Shown piece by piece: positions 18,700 through 27,722 of a DNA stretch of 64,000 nt (its first letter is position 1; each line of letters opens with the position of its first letter). Made by a program: the position numbers and the translations under genes. Origin of the DNA: JANRIG01 sp033765235 (GTDB taxonomy: Bacteria > Bacteroidota > Bacteroidia > Cytophagales > UBA9547); NCBI GenBank assembly GCA_033765235.1, contig JANRIG010000020.1, positions 252,242 to 316,241 on the forward strand. The letters are read 5' to 3'. The notes under the pieces were generated by a model. It made no database searches, was not told the origin of the DNA, and saw nothing but the letters and a program-made list of their open reading frames with translations.

Positions 18700-19563
18700 A
18701 TGAGTACATATCCCCTGAAGTTTTCAATAGTGATACCTACATACAATGCAGCACCTGTAATAGAAAACTGCCTGAAGAGTATTGAAAAACAAACTTATAA
18801 AGAAGTTGAATGTATAATAGTAGATGGATGCTCTAAAGATGACACCATGAAAATTGTACAAGCATACCAAAAATCATTCCCTCATATACAATCCATTTCA
18901 GAAAAAGACTACGGCATATATGATGCAATGAACAAAGGCATAAGTATGTGCACAGGCGACTATGTACTTTTTTTGGGCAGCGATGATTTGTTATGCTCAG
19001 ATGATGTATTGATAGCTGTAAATGAACATATTATACAAAACAATAAACCAGACATTATATATGGAAATGTGTACAACAAACATGAAAAGAGCATATATTA
19101 CGGCGAGATGAATGCCGAAAAATTACTAAAAAGCAACTTTCCTCATCAGGCTATGTTTTACAAAAGAGATATTTTTAGATCTAAAAAATATAATCTAAAA
19201 TATCCAATACTTGCCGATTACCATCTTAATATTGTGCTTTATACAACCGCAAATATTAAATTTTCATACATTGACAAAATTATTACCATTTATAATGACC
19301 ATGGCACAAGCTATCGTACTATAGATTTTGAATTTTTGACTGATAAGCCAACTATTGTATACCACTCGCAACTGCTTAGGAAAAATGATACAAAATTTGC
19401 AGGGTTTATAGATAATATGATGTTGGAATACATATATTGGATACGCCTCGGCAAATATTATCATGCATGGAAGGCTACATTGTACAATCTGAAGTACAGC
19501 ACCTCACTCATTACACACATACACAGATTGATATACTGGTCTATTAAACTAAAATATGGATAA
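18700..19563 (+). CDS. Glycosyltransferase family 2
   Basis: A 287-residue GT-A enzyme: FSIVIPTYNAAPVIENCL, IIVDGCSKDDT, GIYDAMNKGI and FLGSDD, where the DD pair is the metal-binding DxD equivalent. The GIYDAMNKG signature is typical of the WcaA/colanic-acid and capsule-type GT2 subfamily that acts on nucleotide sugars in the cytoplasm. The donor and acceptor cannot be told. The next gene, a GT4 enzyme, overlaps it by 8 bases, so the two probably add successive sugars of one surface glycan. Confidence 0.92.
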   Translation: MSTYPLKFSIVIPTYNAAPVIENCLKSIEKQTYKEVECIIVDGCSKDDTMKIVQAYQKSFPHIQSISEKDYGIYDAMNKGISMCTGDYVLFLGSDDLLCSDDVLIAVNEHIIQNNKPDIIYGNVYNKHEKSIYYGEMNAEKLLKSNFPHQAMFYKRDIFRSKKYNLKYPILADYHLNIVLYTTANIKFSYIDKIITIYNDHGTSYRTIDFEFLTDKPTIVYHSQLLRKNDTKFAGFIDNMMLEYIYWIRLGKYYHAWKATLYNLKYSTSLITHIHRLIYWSIKLKYG

Positions 19564-20803
19564 CATGCCTAAAATCATATTTTTTACATTTGACTCATAC
19601 AATGTAATAAATGGTGTAAATACTTGGCTAATAGACTTTTGTCCATTTTTGAAAGCGAAGGGATATGAGGTGACAGTAATAGCACAAAGCTACCACAAAA
19701 GCGGAGAAAACCTCACACTCAATATATTAAGCCAAAAAGGCATCCACATATCGTTGATACCAAACATACCATATTATACTGACTCTCAAGCCCATAAATG
19801 TTGGCAATATATACTACAATATAAGCCGGACATCATCATCAACAACTCTATATTACCCGCTTTTTACACCTTTGCATATGCCAAGCAATATGGTGTGCAA
19901 TGTATTAACATTACCCATAATCATTCTACGTATGACTTGTCATTTCTTGATAGGTTCATATCAGAGTACCCTCTCTCCAAACCTCACCATTGGGTGGCGG
20001 TATCTAAAGAGTTGTGTAACTATATGATGCAAAAATATCCAAAATATACGCATTTCAGGCACATTCCTTGTGGGGTGGCAGCACCTGCTCAATATGCACT
20101 TCCACCCACACACACATTCAAGATAATATATGCAGGCAGGCTTGATGATGAACAAAAAAACATTATTACACTTACCCATACTTTATGCAGGCTGGTGGCT
20201 GCGCTACCGTATGCGTATGTGGAAATGTATGGCAATGGTACCCACCGGCAGCAAGTGACAGATATTATATACCAAGCAAAAAATAATAATATTAAATATG
20301 GTGGGCAGGTGTCTCCTTTGGAACTGAAGCAAAAAATTTCACAATTTCATTCTATCATATTTATGTCGCACTATGAAGGCACACCTGTAGCACTCATGGA
20401 AGGCATGATAGCAGGTCTTGTGCCACTCTTGGGCTGCAAAACAGGAGGCATTGCAGATATGGTAATGCATGAAGATACAGGTTATTATTTCAATAACTTT
20501 GATGAACTGGTACAGACAGTATCATACCTTTACAGCACTCCAGCAGATTGGTCAAAAATATCTGACAATGCCAAAGTATTTGTACAAAAAAAATATTCAT
20601 TGGATGCTATTTATAAATTGTGGGAGCAAATATTTGCCATGCGCGAAGATGCCTCTATAATAAAGACGGACAAATTTGCGTTGCCGGCACCTTCTACAGA
20701 CAAGACACTCAATGATACTCGCAGACCACCTTTGCTTGTGAGATTGTGGAAAAGACTAATAATTTTTTTGTGCAATAATGCACTTCTGATGAGGTCTAAA
20801 TAA
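19556..20803 (+). CDS. Glycosyltransferase family 4
   Basis: A 415-residue GT-B enzyme. The N-terminal Rossmann half has FDSYNVINGVNTW and CINITHNHS. The C-terminal nucleotide-binding half has IIYAGRLDDEQKN, the acceptor E in SHYEGTPVALMEGM and a GGIADMV loop. The last ~50 residues are a basic, hydrophobic tail (RLWKRLIIFLCNNALL) that may dock on the membrane. Translationally coupled to the GT2 gene before it. The next gene, menG, has its own promoter element. Confidence 0.92.
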   Translation: MDNMPKIIFFTFDSYNVINGVNTWLIDFCPFLKAKGYEVTVIAQSYHKSGENLTLNILSQKGIHISLIPNIPYYTDSQAHKCWQYILQYKPDIIINNSILPAFYTFAYAKQYGVQCINITHNHSTYDLSFLDRFISEYPLSKPHHWVAVSKELCNYMMQKYPKYTHFRHIPCGVAAPAQYALPPTHTFKIIYAGRLDDEQKNIITLTHTLCRLVAALPYAYVEMYGNGTHRQQVTDIIYQAKNNNIKYGGQVSPLELKQKISQFHSIIFMSHYEGTPVALMEGMIAGLVPLLGCKTGGIADMVMHEDTGYYFNNFDELVQTVSYLYSTPADWSKISDNAKVFVQKKYSLDAIYKLWEQIFAMREDASIIKTDKFALPAPSTDKTLNDTRRPPLLVRLWKRLIIFLCNNALLMRSK

Positions 20804-20811
20804 TAACTTTG
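20804..20811 (+). promoter_or_regulatory. Bacteroidota -7 element for menG-porT
   Basis: TAACTTTG fits TAnnTTTG and lies 23 bases before the TTG start of menG. Confidence 0.5.
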
Positions 20812-20833
20812 CCATTTAATAAAAAAAATACTC

Positions 20834-21559
20834 TTGTCTGTAACTCCTTATAAAAACAGCAGTGCCTCCAAAAAAAATCAGGTGGCTGACATGTTTAATA
20901 ATATTTCTAATAAATATGATTTTTTAAATCACTTTTTGAGCTTCGGAATTGATAAATATTGGCGCAAAGCAGCCATTAATAAACTAAAACCCTACAAGCC
21001 TGACACAATATTGGACATTGCCACCGGCACGGCAGACTTTGCCATAGAAGCTGTTAGGCTAAATCCTGAAAAAATTACTGGTATTGATATTTCGGTAGGC
21101 ATGTTGGATGCAGGTAAAAAAAAAATTAGCCAAAAAAATTTAACTCACATAATACGGCTCATGGAGGGCGATGCAGAAAGATTGGATTTTGATGCCCATA
21201 GTTTTGATGCTTGTATGGCTGCATTTGGTGTGCGCAACTTTGAAAACCTTGAAATGGGGCTACAAAATATATATCGAGTATTAAAACCCGGCGGTGTAAT
21301 ACTCATATTAGAATTTTCGCAACCTGTTCATTTTCCTATAGCGCAACTTTATGGCATATATTTTAAATATATATTACCTTTGTGGGGAAATATAATTTCA
21401 CAAGATTCCTCGGCATACACATACTTGCCGAAGTCTGTAAGCGTTTTTCCGTTTGGAAATGATTTTATTAAAATATTAGAAAAAACAGGGTTCAAAAATT
21501 GCAGGCATATACCTCTCACATTTGGAATAAGCACTATATACATGGGCGAAAAGCATTGA
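20834..21559 (+). CDS. menG: Demethylmenaquinone methyltransferase
   Basis: A 241-residue class I methyltransferase of the UbiE/MenG family, which methylates demethylmenaquinone with S-adenosylmethionine. Visible motifs are MFNNISNKYDFLNHFLS, SAM motif I LDIATGTADFA, AAFGVRNFENLE and RVLKPGGVILILEFSQP. The start is TTG: SVTPYKNSSASKKNQVADMF aligns with the conserved N-terminus, while the first ATG (Met20) would cut it off. The gene is followed by porT, overlapping by 4 bases, a neighbour pairing seen in other Bacteroidota. Confidence 0.94.
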   Translation: MSVTPYKNSSASKKNQVADMFNNISNKYDFLNHFLSFGIDKYWRKAAINKLKPYKPDTILDIATGTADFAIEAVRLNPEKITGIDISVGMLDAGKKKISQKNLTHIIRLMEGDAERLDFDAHSFDACMAAFGVRNFENLEMGLQNIYRVLKPGGVILILEFSQPVHFPIAQLYGIYFKYILPLWGNIISQDSSAYTYLPKSVSVFPFGNDFIKILEKTGFKNCRHIPLTFGISTIYMGEKH

Positions 21560-22308
21560 TTTTTTGCTTATTTATAGCTTATATACATAGCAATGCCCAA
21601 AATTCTAACTCTGCCAAAGACCCAATGCAGGAAACTTATAAGCGCAATAAAAAAAAATTTGAAGTAAACTTGCCCAACTACGACGAAAAAAAACTTCATT
21701 ATGGCTTCTTTTTGGGCATCAATCTTAATAGGCTCAATCTCAAACTATCCGAAACTTATGTAAACGATTCAGTATTCAGAAGTGTGACCCCTACACTTTC
21801 ATACGGATTTGCATTGGGTTTTTTGGTCAATTATAAATTAGCAGACCAGCTTTCGCTCAAACTTGTGCCTTCAGTAGGCTTTTATGACAGGGTAGTCACC
21901 TATAATGTACTAGCACAAAAAGACACTACTTTTTTCACACGTGAGAATGTGCAAACTGTGGAAACTACTTTTATAGAACTGCAAATGCTGGCAAAATATC
22001 GCTCGCTACGCCGCAAAAATCATCGCATGTATATCATAGGAGGCGTGAAACCTGCTGTGCGTGCAGGTGGCAAAGGCCCTGATAGTGGTGATCCTAAGCT
22101 GGTCATGAACCGATTCGACTTTTCGGTCGAGTATGGTGTAGGGTTTGATTTCTATTTTCCTTATTTCAAATTTTCGCCTGAGTTGCGGTTTTCACATGGG
22201 CTCATCAATACCATTAGCGACCTTAATTATGATAAAACATTTATCTATAACAATGCCATAACCAATGGCACTACACACACTGTATCTATATATTTCTTTT
22301 TTGAATAA
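21556..22308 (+). CDS. porT: PorT-like outer-membrane beta-barrel (type IX secretion)
   Basis: A protein of ~250 residues that starts with a signal peptide (IFCLFIAYIHSNAQ). The mature part is an eight-stranded-type barrel with alternating hydrophobic residues, including HYGFFLGINLNRLNL, GFALGFLVNYKL and FSPELRFSHGLINT, and ends in an aromatic residue pattern (VSIYFFFE). The pattern matches the PorT family needed for type IX secretion. An ATG exists upstream inside menG, but TTG 21556, overlapping the menG stop as TTGA, gives a proper signal peptide. The menG-porT order supports the call. Confidence 0.87.
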   Translation: MIFCLFIAYIHSNAQNSNSAKDPMQETYKRNKKKFEVNLPNYDEKKLHYGFFLGINLNRLNLKLSETYVNDSVFRSVTPTLSYGFALGFLVNYKLADQLSLKLVPSVGFYDRVVTYNVLAQKDTTFFTRENVQTVETTFIELQMLAKYRSLRRKNHRMYIIGGVKPAVRAGGKGPDSGDPKLVMNRFDFSVEYGVGFDFYFPYFKFSPELRFSHGLINTISDLNYDKTFIYNNAITNGTTHTVSIYFFFE

Positions 22309-22330
22309 TGATAACTACAATTATATACTT

Positions 22331-22708
22331 ATGAGTTGGATATATTTAATATTAGCATCACTTATGGAAATATGTTGGGTGTTTTCGCTCAAGTATCTCA
22401 ACTTTGAGCAAATAAGGCAAATAAACCTGCTTGCACTCCGTACCGACTATGCAAAACTTACTTCACTCTTGCCGTTGGCAGGTTATATAGTGTTTGGATT
22501 GTCAAATGTATTTCTTTTTTCTAACGCCATCAAAGAAATAAATATTGGTATAGGCTTTGCAGTATGGATGTCACTCGCTATGGCGGGCACCTTTATAATG
22601 GATGCAATCATATTTAAACAATCATATTCTCTCATGCAATTAGTGAGCATAGCACTCATCACCATAGGTGTGGCAGGGCTTAAATATTTTACACCACCAA
22701 ATGAATAA
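22331..22708 (+). CDS. Small multidrug resistance (SMR) family transporter
   Basis: A 125-residue, four-helix protein: SWIYLILASLMEICWVFSLKY contains the membrane-embedded Glu (E13) that couples proton and substrate binding in EmrE and SugE/Gdx proteins. The later helices are GYIVFGLSNVFLFSNAI, IGIGFAVWMSLAMAGTF and LVSIALITIGVAGL. It is slightly longer than EmrE because of a polar loop after helix 1. Whether it exports drugs or guanidinium is not readable. It follows porT by 22 bases. Confidence 0.9.
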   Translation: MSWIYLILASLMEICWVFSLKYLNFEQIRQINLLALRTDYAKLTSLLPLAGYIVFGLSNVFLFSNAIKEINIGIGFAVWMSLAMAGTFIMDAIIFKQSYSLMQLVSIALITIGVAGLKYFTPPNE

Positions 22709-23207
22709 ATTAATATTTATCATATTCTTTATCAATTATTTCCATCTATATGCTCCACACTAAACCAATATATTTTATATCACCAATAGTGAGGACAATG
22801 ACAATCAGTATTATAATTTATTTCTATATACCAAAAATAAATCCGTGTTTATAGTTTCGTTTTTACTCATGCCGTAAGGCACGTTTTTAAAAAGCCGACT
22901 TGTAAATCATTCGCACATCCTCCGCTGACTACGTCCCTAAAATGCTTTAATGCCTTATTTTAAATACTGGGAATAATTTTACTCCTAATCATTTACAAAA
23001 CTAATATCACTTATATTGCCATTTTTGTAAAAAATTAACCCTTAGAATCAGAAAATTGATTTTTTTAGGGCTTATTCCCATTTCTTTTTCACAATTTCTT
23101 ATCTCATTACTAATCACAATATAAAGTTAATTTTCTTAATATTAATCAATAAAATATTATTATAATACAACTCTATATATTTTATTTACACAAAAATATA
23201 TAATATC
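22709..23207. other. Long non-coding spacer
   Basis: About 500 A+T-rich bases with no open frame, tRNA or convincing promoter. A more G+C-balanced patch near 22850-22960 (containing GCCGTAAGGCACG) differs from the surroundings and may be a decayed remnant, but no gene can be recognised in it. GGGAATAA near 22970 and TTATTCCC near 23080 form a distant inverted repeat of doubtful meaning. Confidence 0.4.
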
Positions 23208-25838
23208 ATGTGTTATAAAACAATACCATCTTTGTGCTGCTTATTGCTGATAATCAACGCATTTTCACAAAATAATACCATTAACAAATATTCATGGGGC
23301 TATGACAATGCATTGGAAACAAGAATAAACAGCCTTATGAGCAAGCTCACAATTAAAGAAAAAGTAGAACTGCTGGTGCATGGAGGCGATACCTCCCGCA
23401 TGGGCGATGTATCCTGCGGATTGTTGGGCTTTATGAACAACGCACTTACCCCAAAACTTGCCGCTCAGCAATATTACTATTTGGCTAAATATATGAAAAC
23501 AAAAACCAAATATGGCATAGTAGCCTTACGTGAAGCAGAAGGCATATTTGCCTACATGGGCAATGGAGGCACTGCCTTTCCTCAACCCTTAGCTCAGGCT
23601 GCAGCTTGGGATACAGACATAGTAGCAAGTGTAGCCGGTGTAGTAGGTGCCGAAATGGCAAGCAGAGGCGTAAACTTAGTTTTGTCACCTGTGCTCAACA
23701 TGGGCAGAGACCCACGCTGGGGGCGCACAGGTGAAACCTACGGTGAAGATCCCTATTTGGTATCGCGCATGGGAGTGAGTTATATCAAAACTATACAAAA
23801 TCTTGGCATGGCTACCACCATTAAGCACTTTGCAGGCAACACTGGCCACGATGGTAAATTTGGCGCAGCAGTGTTCTACTCCGAAAGGTACTATCGCGAA
23901 TTTGAGTTTCCACCCTACGAGGCAGCCATAAAGGAGGGCAAAGCACAAGCCGTAATGATGGCATACAACACCGGCGATGCCATCCCTTTTGTGTATAATG
24001 AATGGATGATGAAAAAATACCTTAAAGGTGAGCTCGGATTTGACGGAATAATATTTTCTGATGGCGGTGGGTTGAAATTAGTAAAAGAAGCCTATGGGGT
24101 AGATACCTCATATGAACAAATAGCAGCTCGGTGCATCAATGCAGGTTGTGACCTGGGGCTCGACGATGCCAAATATTACAGAGAAGGCTTACTCAAAGCT
24201 AATGAAATGGGGCTGGTGTCTGAGGCCACTATCAATGATGCGGTGAGGCGCATGCTACGGGTAATGCTAAGAAGCGGTGCATCAGACGACCCTCTGCCAG
24301 ACCCTAATTATGCTGAAAAAATCAACGATTGCGAAGCACATAGAAAAATAGCCCTTGAGGTGTCAAAAAAGTGTATGGTGTTGCTCAAAAATGATAAAAA
24401 CACATTGCCATTCAGCAAAAATATCAAAAATATATTGGTAGCAGGTCCATTGGCAAATAAGCTTCTTGTAAACCACTACGGCGGTTGGGGGCGCAAAGAA
24501 GTCACGGTGCTGGAAGGGGTAAAAAATCTCTTGCCCAATGCCAATGTAAAGTATGTGAAAGGGGCTGAAGTAGGTTATGCATATTATCCTACCATACCAA
24601 ACTCCGTTTTTTATTATGAAAAAGACGGAAAACTGGTGCAGGGTTTGCTTGCAGAATATTATACGAATAAAGACTTGGCCGGCACACCCAAAATGGTGCA
24701 AACAGACCCAAACATTGACTTTGATTGGGCACTTGGCGCACCCACAGGTTTTGAGCCCGACAATTTCAGTGTAAAATGGAAAGGCAAATTCAAAGCACCT
24801 TTCACGGGTATGTACCAGTTTGGCGTGCATGCAGACGACGGGCTCACCCTGTATATCAATGACATGATGATGATAGACATGAGATATGGACCTAAAAATT
24901 TTATCTTTGTAGACCGTTGTGAGATATACCTTGAAAAAGGCAAAGAGTATAGCATCCAAGCAGAATTTCGTGAAAATGGGGGCAAAGCTTTTTGCAAGCT
25001 CGGCTGGAATGCAGACCTCTATGCCCAAATACCCGAAGCTGTGTCTGCTGCCTCACAAAGCGATGCCATCATAGTAGTAGTAGGTATGTTTGACAACGAA
25101 AACGGCGACCGTGCCATGCTCAACCTTGACCCTGCTCAAGAAAAACTAATAGCTGCACTTGCAGCTACAGGCAAGCCCATAGTAGTAGTGCTCCAGACAG
25201 GCACTGTGCTCACCATGCGCAACTGGATATATAATGTACCTGCTGTGCTTATGGCTTGGTACCCGGGCGAAGAAGGGGGCAATGCTATAGCTCAGACTAT
25301 TTTTGGCGACAATAACCCTTCGGGCAAATTGCCCATTACCATACCCAAAGAAACAGGACAAGTACCCCTCACATACAACAGTTTTCCGGGCAAAGATACG
25401 CGCCCTGTAGACAGAGGATTAGATGAATTTTTTGATGTAGGCAATGCACCTTTGTACCCATTCGGATATGGCTTGAGCTACACTACCTACAGCTATGCCA
25501 ACTTCAAGGTATCAAAATCACTATTTAGTATTAATGACAGTATATCCTTCACTTTTGACCTCACCAATACCGGAAAAGTAACCGGCGATGAGATAACTCA
25601 GCTGTACGCACATGACCTGTATGCCAGCATATCAAGACCTTTGAAAGAACTCAAATCATACAAAAAAACAACCTTGAAACCCGGCGAAAAGAAAACTGTG
25701 AAAATATCCATAGCTGCATCGCAACTTATGTTTTATGACATAAATATGAAAAAAGTGCTCGAACCCGGCGACTTTGAGATTATGATAGGAGCAAGTTCAG
25801 ATGACATAAAGTACAAAACAATCATCACGGCTAAGTAA
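23208..25838 (+). CDS. Glycoside hydrolase family 3 beta-glucosidase with PA14 domain
   Basis: An 876-residue secreted GH3 enzyme. It has a signal peptide (~1-20, ending INAFSQ) and a TIM-barrel domain (~35-330) with FPQPLAQAA, GRDPRWGRTGETYGEDP and KHFAGN; the catalytic Asp is ~D285 in IIFSDGGG. The alpha/beta sandwich (~365-750) is interrupted by a PA14 domain at ~479-602 (LLAEYYTN, HADDGLTLYIND), and a fibronectin-III-like domain follows (~775-876). PA14 insertions shape the +1 subsite for oligosaccharides in known GH3 enzymes. The usual SDW around the nucleophile is SDG here. No polysaccharide-utilisation SusC/D genes adjoin it. Confidence 0.92.
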   Translation: MCYKTIPSLCCLLLIINAFSQNNTINKYSWGYDNALETRINSLMSKLTIKEKVELLVHGGDTSRMGDVSCGLLGFMNNALTPKLAAQQYYYLAKYMKTKTKYGIVALREAEGIFAYMGNGGTAFPQPLAQAAAWDTDIVASVAGVVGAEMASRGVNLVLSPVLNMGRDPRWGRTGETYGEDPYLVSRMGVSYIKTIQNLGMATTIKHFAGNTGHDGKFGAAVFYSERYYREFEFPPYEAAIKEGKAQAVMMAYNTGDAIPFVYNEWMMKKYLKGELGFDGIIFSDGGGLKLVKEAYGVDTSYEQIAARCINAGCDLGLDDAKYYREGLLKANEMGLVSEATINDAVRRMLRVMLRSGASDDPLPDPNYAEKINDCEAHRKIALEVSKKCMVLLKNDKNTLPFSKNIKNILVAGPLANKLLVNHYGGWGRKEVTVLEGVKNLLPNANVKYVKGAEVGYAYYPTIPNSVFYYEKDGKLVQGLLAEYYTNKDLAGTPKMVQTDPNIDFDWALGAPTGFEPDNFSVKWKGKFKAPFTGMYQFGVHADDGLTLYINDMMMIDMRYGPKNFIFVDRCEIYLEKGKEYSIQAEFRENGGKAFCKLGWNADLYAQIPEAVSAASQSDAIIVVVGMFDNENGDRAMLNLDPAQEKLIAALAATGKPIVVVLQTGTVLTMRNWIYNVPAVLMAWYPGEEGGNAIAQTIFGDNNPSGKLPITIPKETGQVPLTYNSFPGKDTRPVDRGLDEFFDVGNAPLYPFGYGLSYTTYSYANFKVSKSLFSINDSISFTFDLTNTGKVTGDEITQLYAHDLYASISRPLKELKSYKKTTLKPGEKKTVKISIAASQLMFYDINMKKVLEPGDFEIMIGASSDDIKYKTIITAK

Positions 25839-26024
25839 TATATCTTAATTGATAGCTGACATACAGCCACAACACTGCCTCAAATGCTTAGTGCAAGAAA
25901 AGGTAGCTGAAAACCTAAAGACTGTAAAAAAGTAACCTATCTGTGTAAATTGCTGTAAAACCATATGACCTTGATTGCAGCATGAAGGTTGTGAATAATA
26001 CATACCGTAAGTTACTTCACATTT

Positions 26025-27209
26025 TTATAGGAGAGATTTCAGCAATAGCCCAATTAAAGCTGCTCCAAGTATAATGTATGGTTCTTGAATTTTTTTTACA
26101 TAAACCAATGCCAATATAGCTGCCGAGGCTATCAAAGCTGTGGCAATGTCTGTAATGCTGCGGGTACCAATAATGAACACCGAACCCACCAATGCTCCGA
26201 TAACTGCTGCAGTAATGCCGTCAACAAAAGCTTTGATGCTCTTATTGGTCGCTATTTTTTTGAAGTGTGGAGCAGGAATCACAGTAAGCAAATAACATGG
26301 CAGAAAAGTAGCTAATGCAGCCACGCAAGCCCCGGGGAATCCTGCAACTAAATATCCGATGAACCCAACTGTGATGACTACAGGTCCGGGTGTGATCATA
26401 GCCACTGCTACAGCATCTACAAATTGCTTCTCGCTGAGCCAATGAAACTCATTTACCACTCCTCCATGCAAAAATGGCACCACAGCAAGCCCACTTCCAA
26501 AAACAAAAACGCCTGCCTTTGTAAAAAACCAAGCTATTTGCCCGAGTACTCCCCACTCAAATTGCCAAAATCCAATGCCTGCAAGCAATACTACACACGC
26601 TGCCGAAGATTTTATTACCCATTTGGGTGGTGCTTTTACCAACATATAAATAATACCTGCTGCTATAAAAAGCAATACCTGCTCTGCCTGTGTGATGATA
26701 GTGACTGCTACTGCTGTGAAATAAAACACCCATAACAACCATTTTTGGTTAAACTCTTCAAAATTTAATTTACTCACGGTTTTTATAGTGAGTTTGTAAC
26801 TACTCATGGCTATGATACCGATTACAGCTGCCCCCACTCCATAAAATACTGCTTGCATCCATGCGAGTCCGCCAAAAAGTTTGTAGGTAATACCAATTAT
26901 CACAACCATGATAAAAGAGGGAAGTACAAAAGCCAGTCCACAAAGTGTAGCACCTATTACACGATAATGAACGAAGCCCAAATAAATTCCAAGTTGTGCT
27001 GCAAGTGGCCCCGGCGAAAGTTGAGCAAGTGCAAGACCTTCCTTATAATCGTCATCAGATATCCACTTGCGCTGTTCTACCAAATCGCGGTGCATGTATC
27101 CCACCAAAGCTACCGGTCCGCCAAAACCTGCATAACCAAGTTTTAGAAAATATAAAACAAGCTGTCTTAAAGTATATGTGGGGCTGGAAAGGGCTTTATC
27201 AATGCTCAT
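26025..27209 (-). CDS. chrA: Chromate transporter, CHR family
   Basis: A 394-residue, about twelve-helix protein made of two homologous halves, as in long-chain CHR transporters. The N-terminal half carries GYAGFGGPVALVGYMHRDLVE and LAQLSPGPLAAQLG. The second half repeats the pattern as KAGVFVFGSGLAVVPFL and VAMITPGPVVITVGFIGY. The family exports chromate, competing with sulphate, by proton antiport. It is a single-gene unit between long non-coding spacers and converges with the GH3 gene. No chrB regulator is nearby. Confidence 0.93.
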   Translation of the reverse strand: MSIDKALSSPTYTLRQLVLYFLKLGYAGFGGPVALVGYMHRDLVEQRKWISDDDYKEGLALAQLSPGPLAAQLGIYLGFVHYRVIGATLCGLAFVLPSFIMVVIIGITYKLFGGLAWMQAVFYGVGAAVIGIIAMSSYKLTIKTVSKLNFEEFNQKWLLWVFYFTAVAVTIITQAEQVLLFIAAGIIYMLVKAPPKWVIKSSAACVVLLAGIGFWQFEWGVLGQIAWFFTKAGVFVFGSGLAVVPFLHGGVVNEFHWLSEKQFVDAVAVAMITPGPVVITVGFIGYLVAGFPGACVAALATFLPCYLLTVIPAPHFKKIATNKSIKAFVDGITAAVIGALVGSVFIIGTRSITDIATALIASAAILALVYVKKIQEPYIILGAALIGLLLKSLL

Positions 27210-27722
27210 AGAATGGCCATAATTTTTCTCTGCTTAGCTAATATACGCGTAACAAATCTACTATTTTCCAAAGTTTCAAACTGCAATAATACAAAATTAA
27301 TAAATCACTTAATTCTAAAATATGTATCATTTACCTAGTAAAAATATCATTTTTGAAATACAGGCTCAATAATGCTGATGATGAAAGAGGAAATGTATGA
27401 ACCGCATGACTAACCTGAATTACAAAAAAAACACACTGTAAAAATCTTCAGTTTAGCGTCAGCGTACTACTATGTAGGATATTTATGTTTAACCACTCTA
27501 TACTATGCATTAATACACATTGGATAGTATTTTATAATTATTTGCTCTGAGTTTAAAATTTAACATGATTTTAAATAATAATACTAAAATTGATAAACAT
27601 AGTATAAAATATTAACATTAAATTGTAAAATAATATTAATAATATAAAAATATGCTTAAAATATTGACATGTATTTACAAATTTATTATCTTTAAATAAT
27701 ATAAAATTAATCCTCAAATATT
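27210..27722. other. Long non-coding spacer
   Basis: About 510 bases between the divergent chrA and copper amine oxidase genes. It is very A+T-rich, especially the last 180 bases, and holds no open frame or RNA gene. TATCTTTA about 30 bases before the oxidase start is a one-base mismatch to TAnnTTTG and may be its promoter. Confidence 0.4.

Noticed and set aside
22850..22960. Decayed gene or riboswitch in the spacer before the GH3 gene
   Set aside because: The patch has different composition, but no frame, conserved riboswitch core or stable fold could be recognised.
24363..25028. 221-residue minus-strand frame
   Set aside because: It is opposite the conserved sandwich and PA14 region of the GH3 gene and shows no family features.
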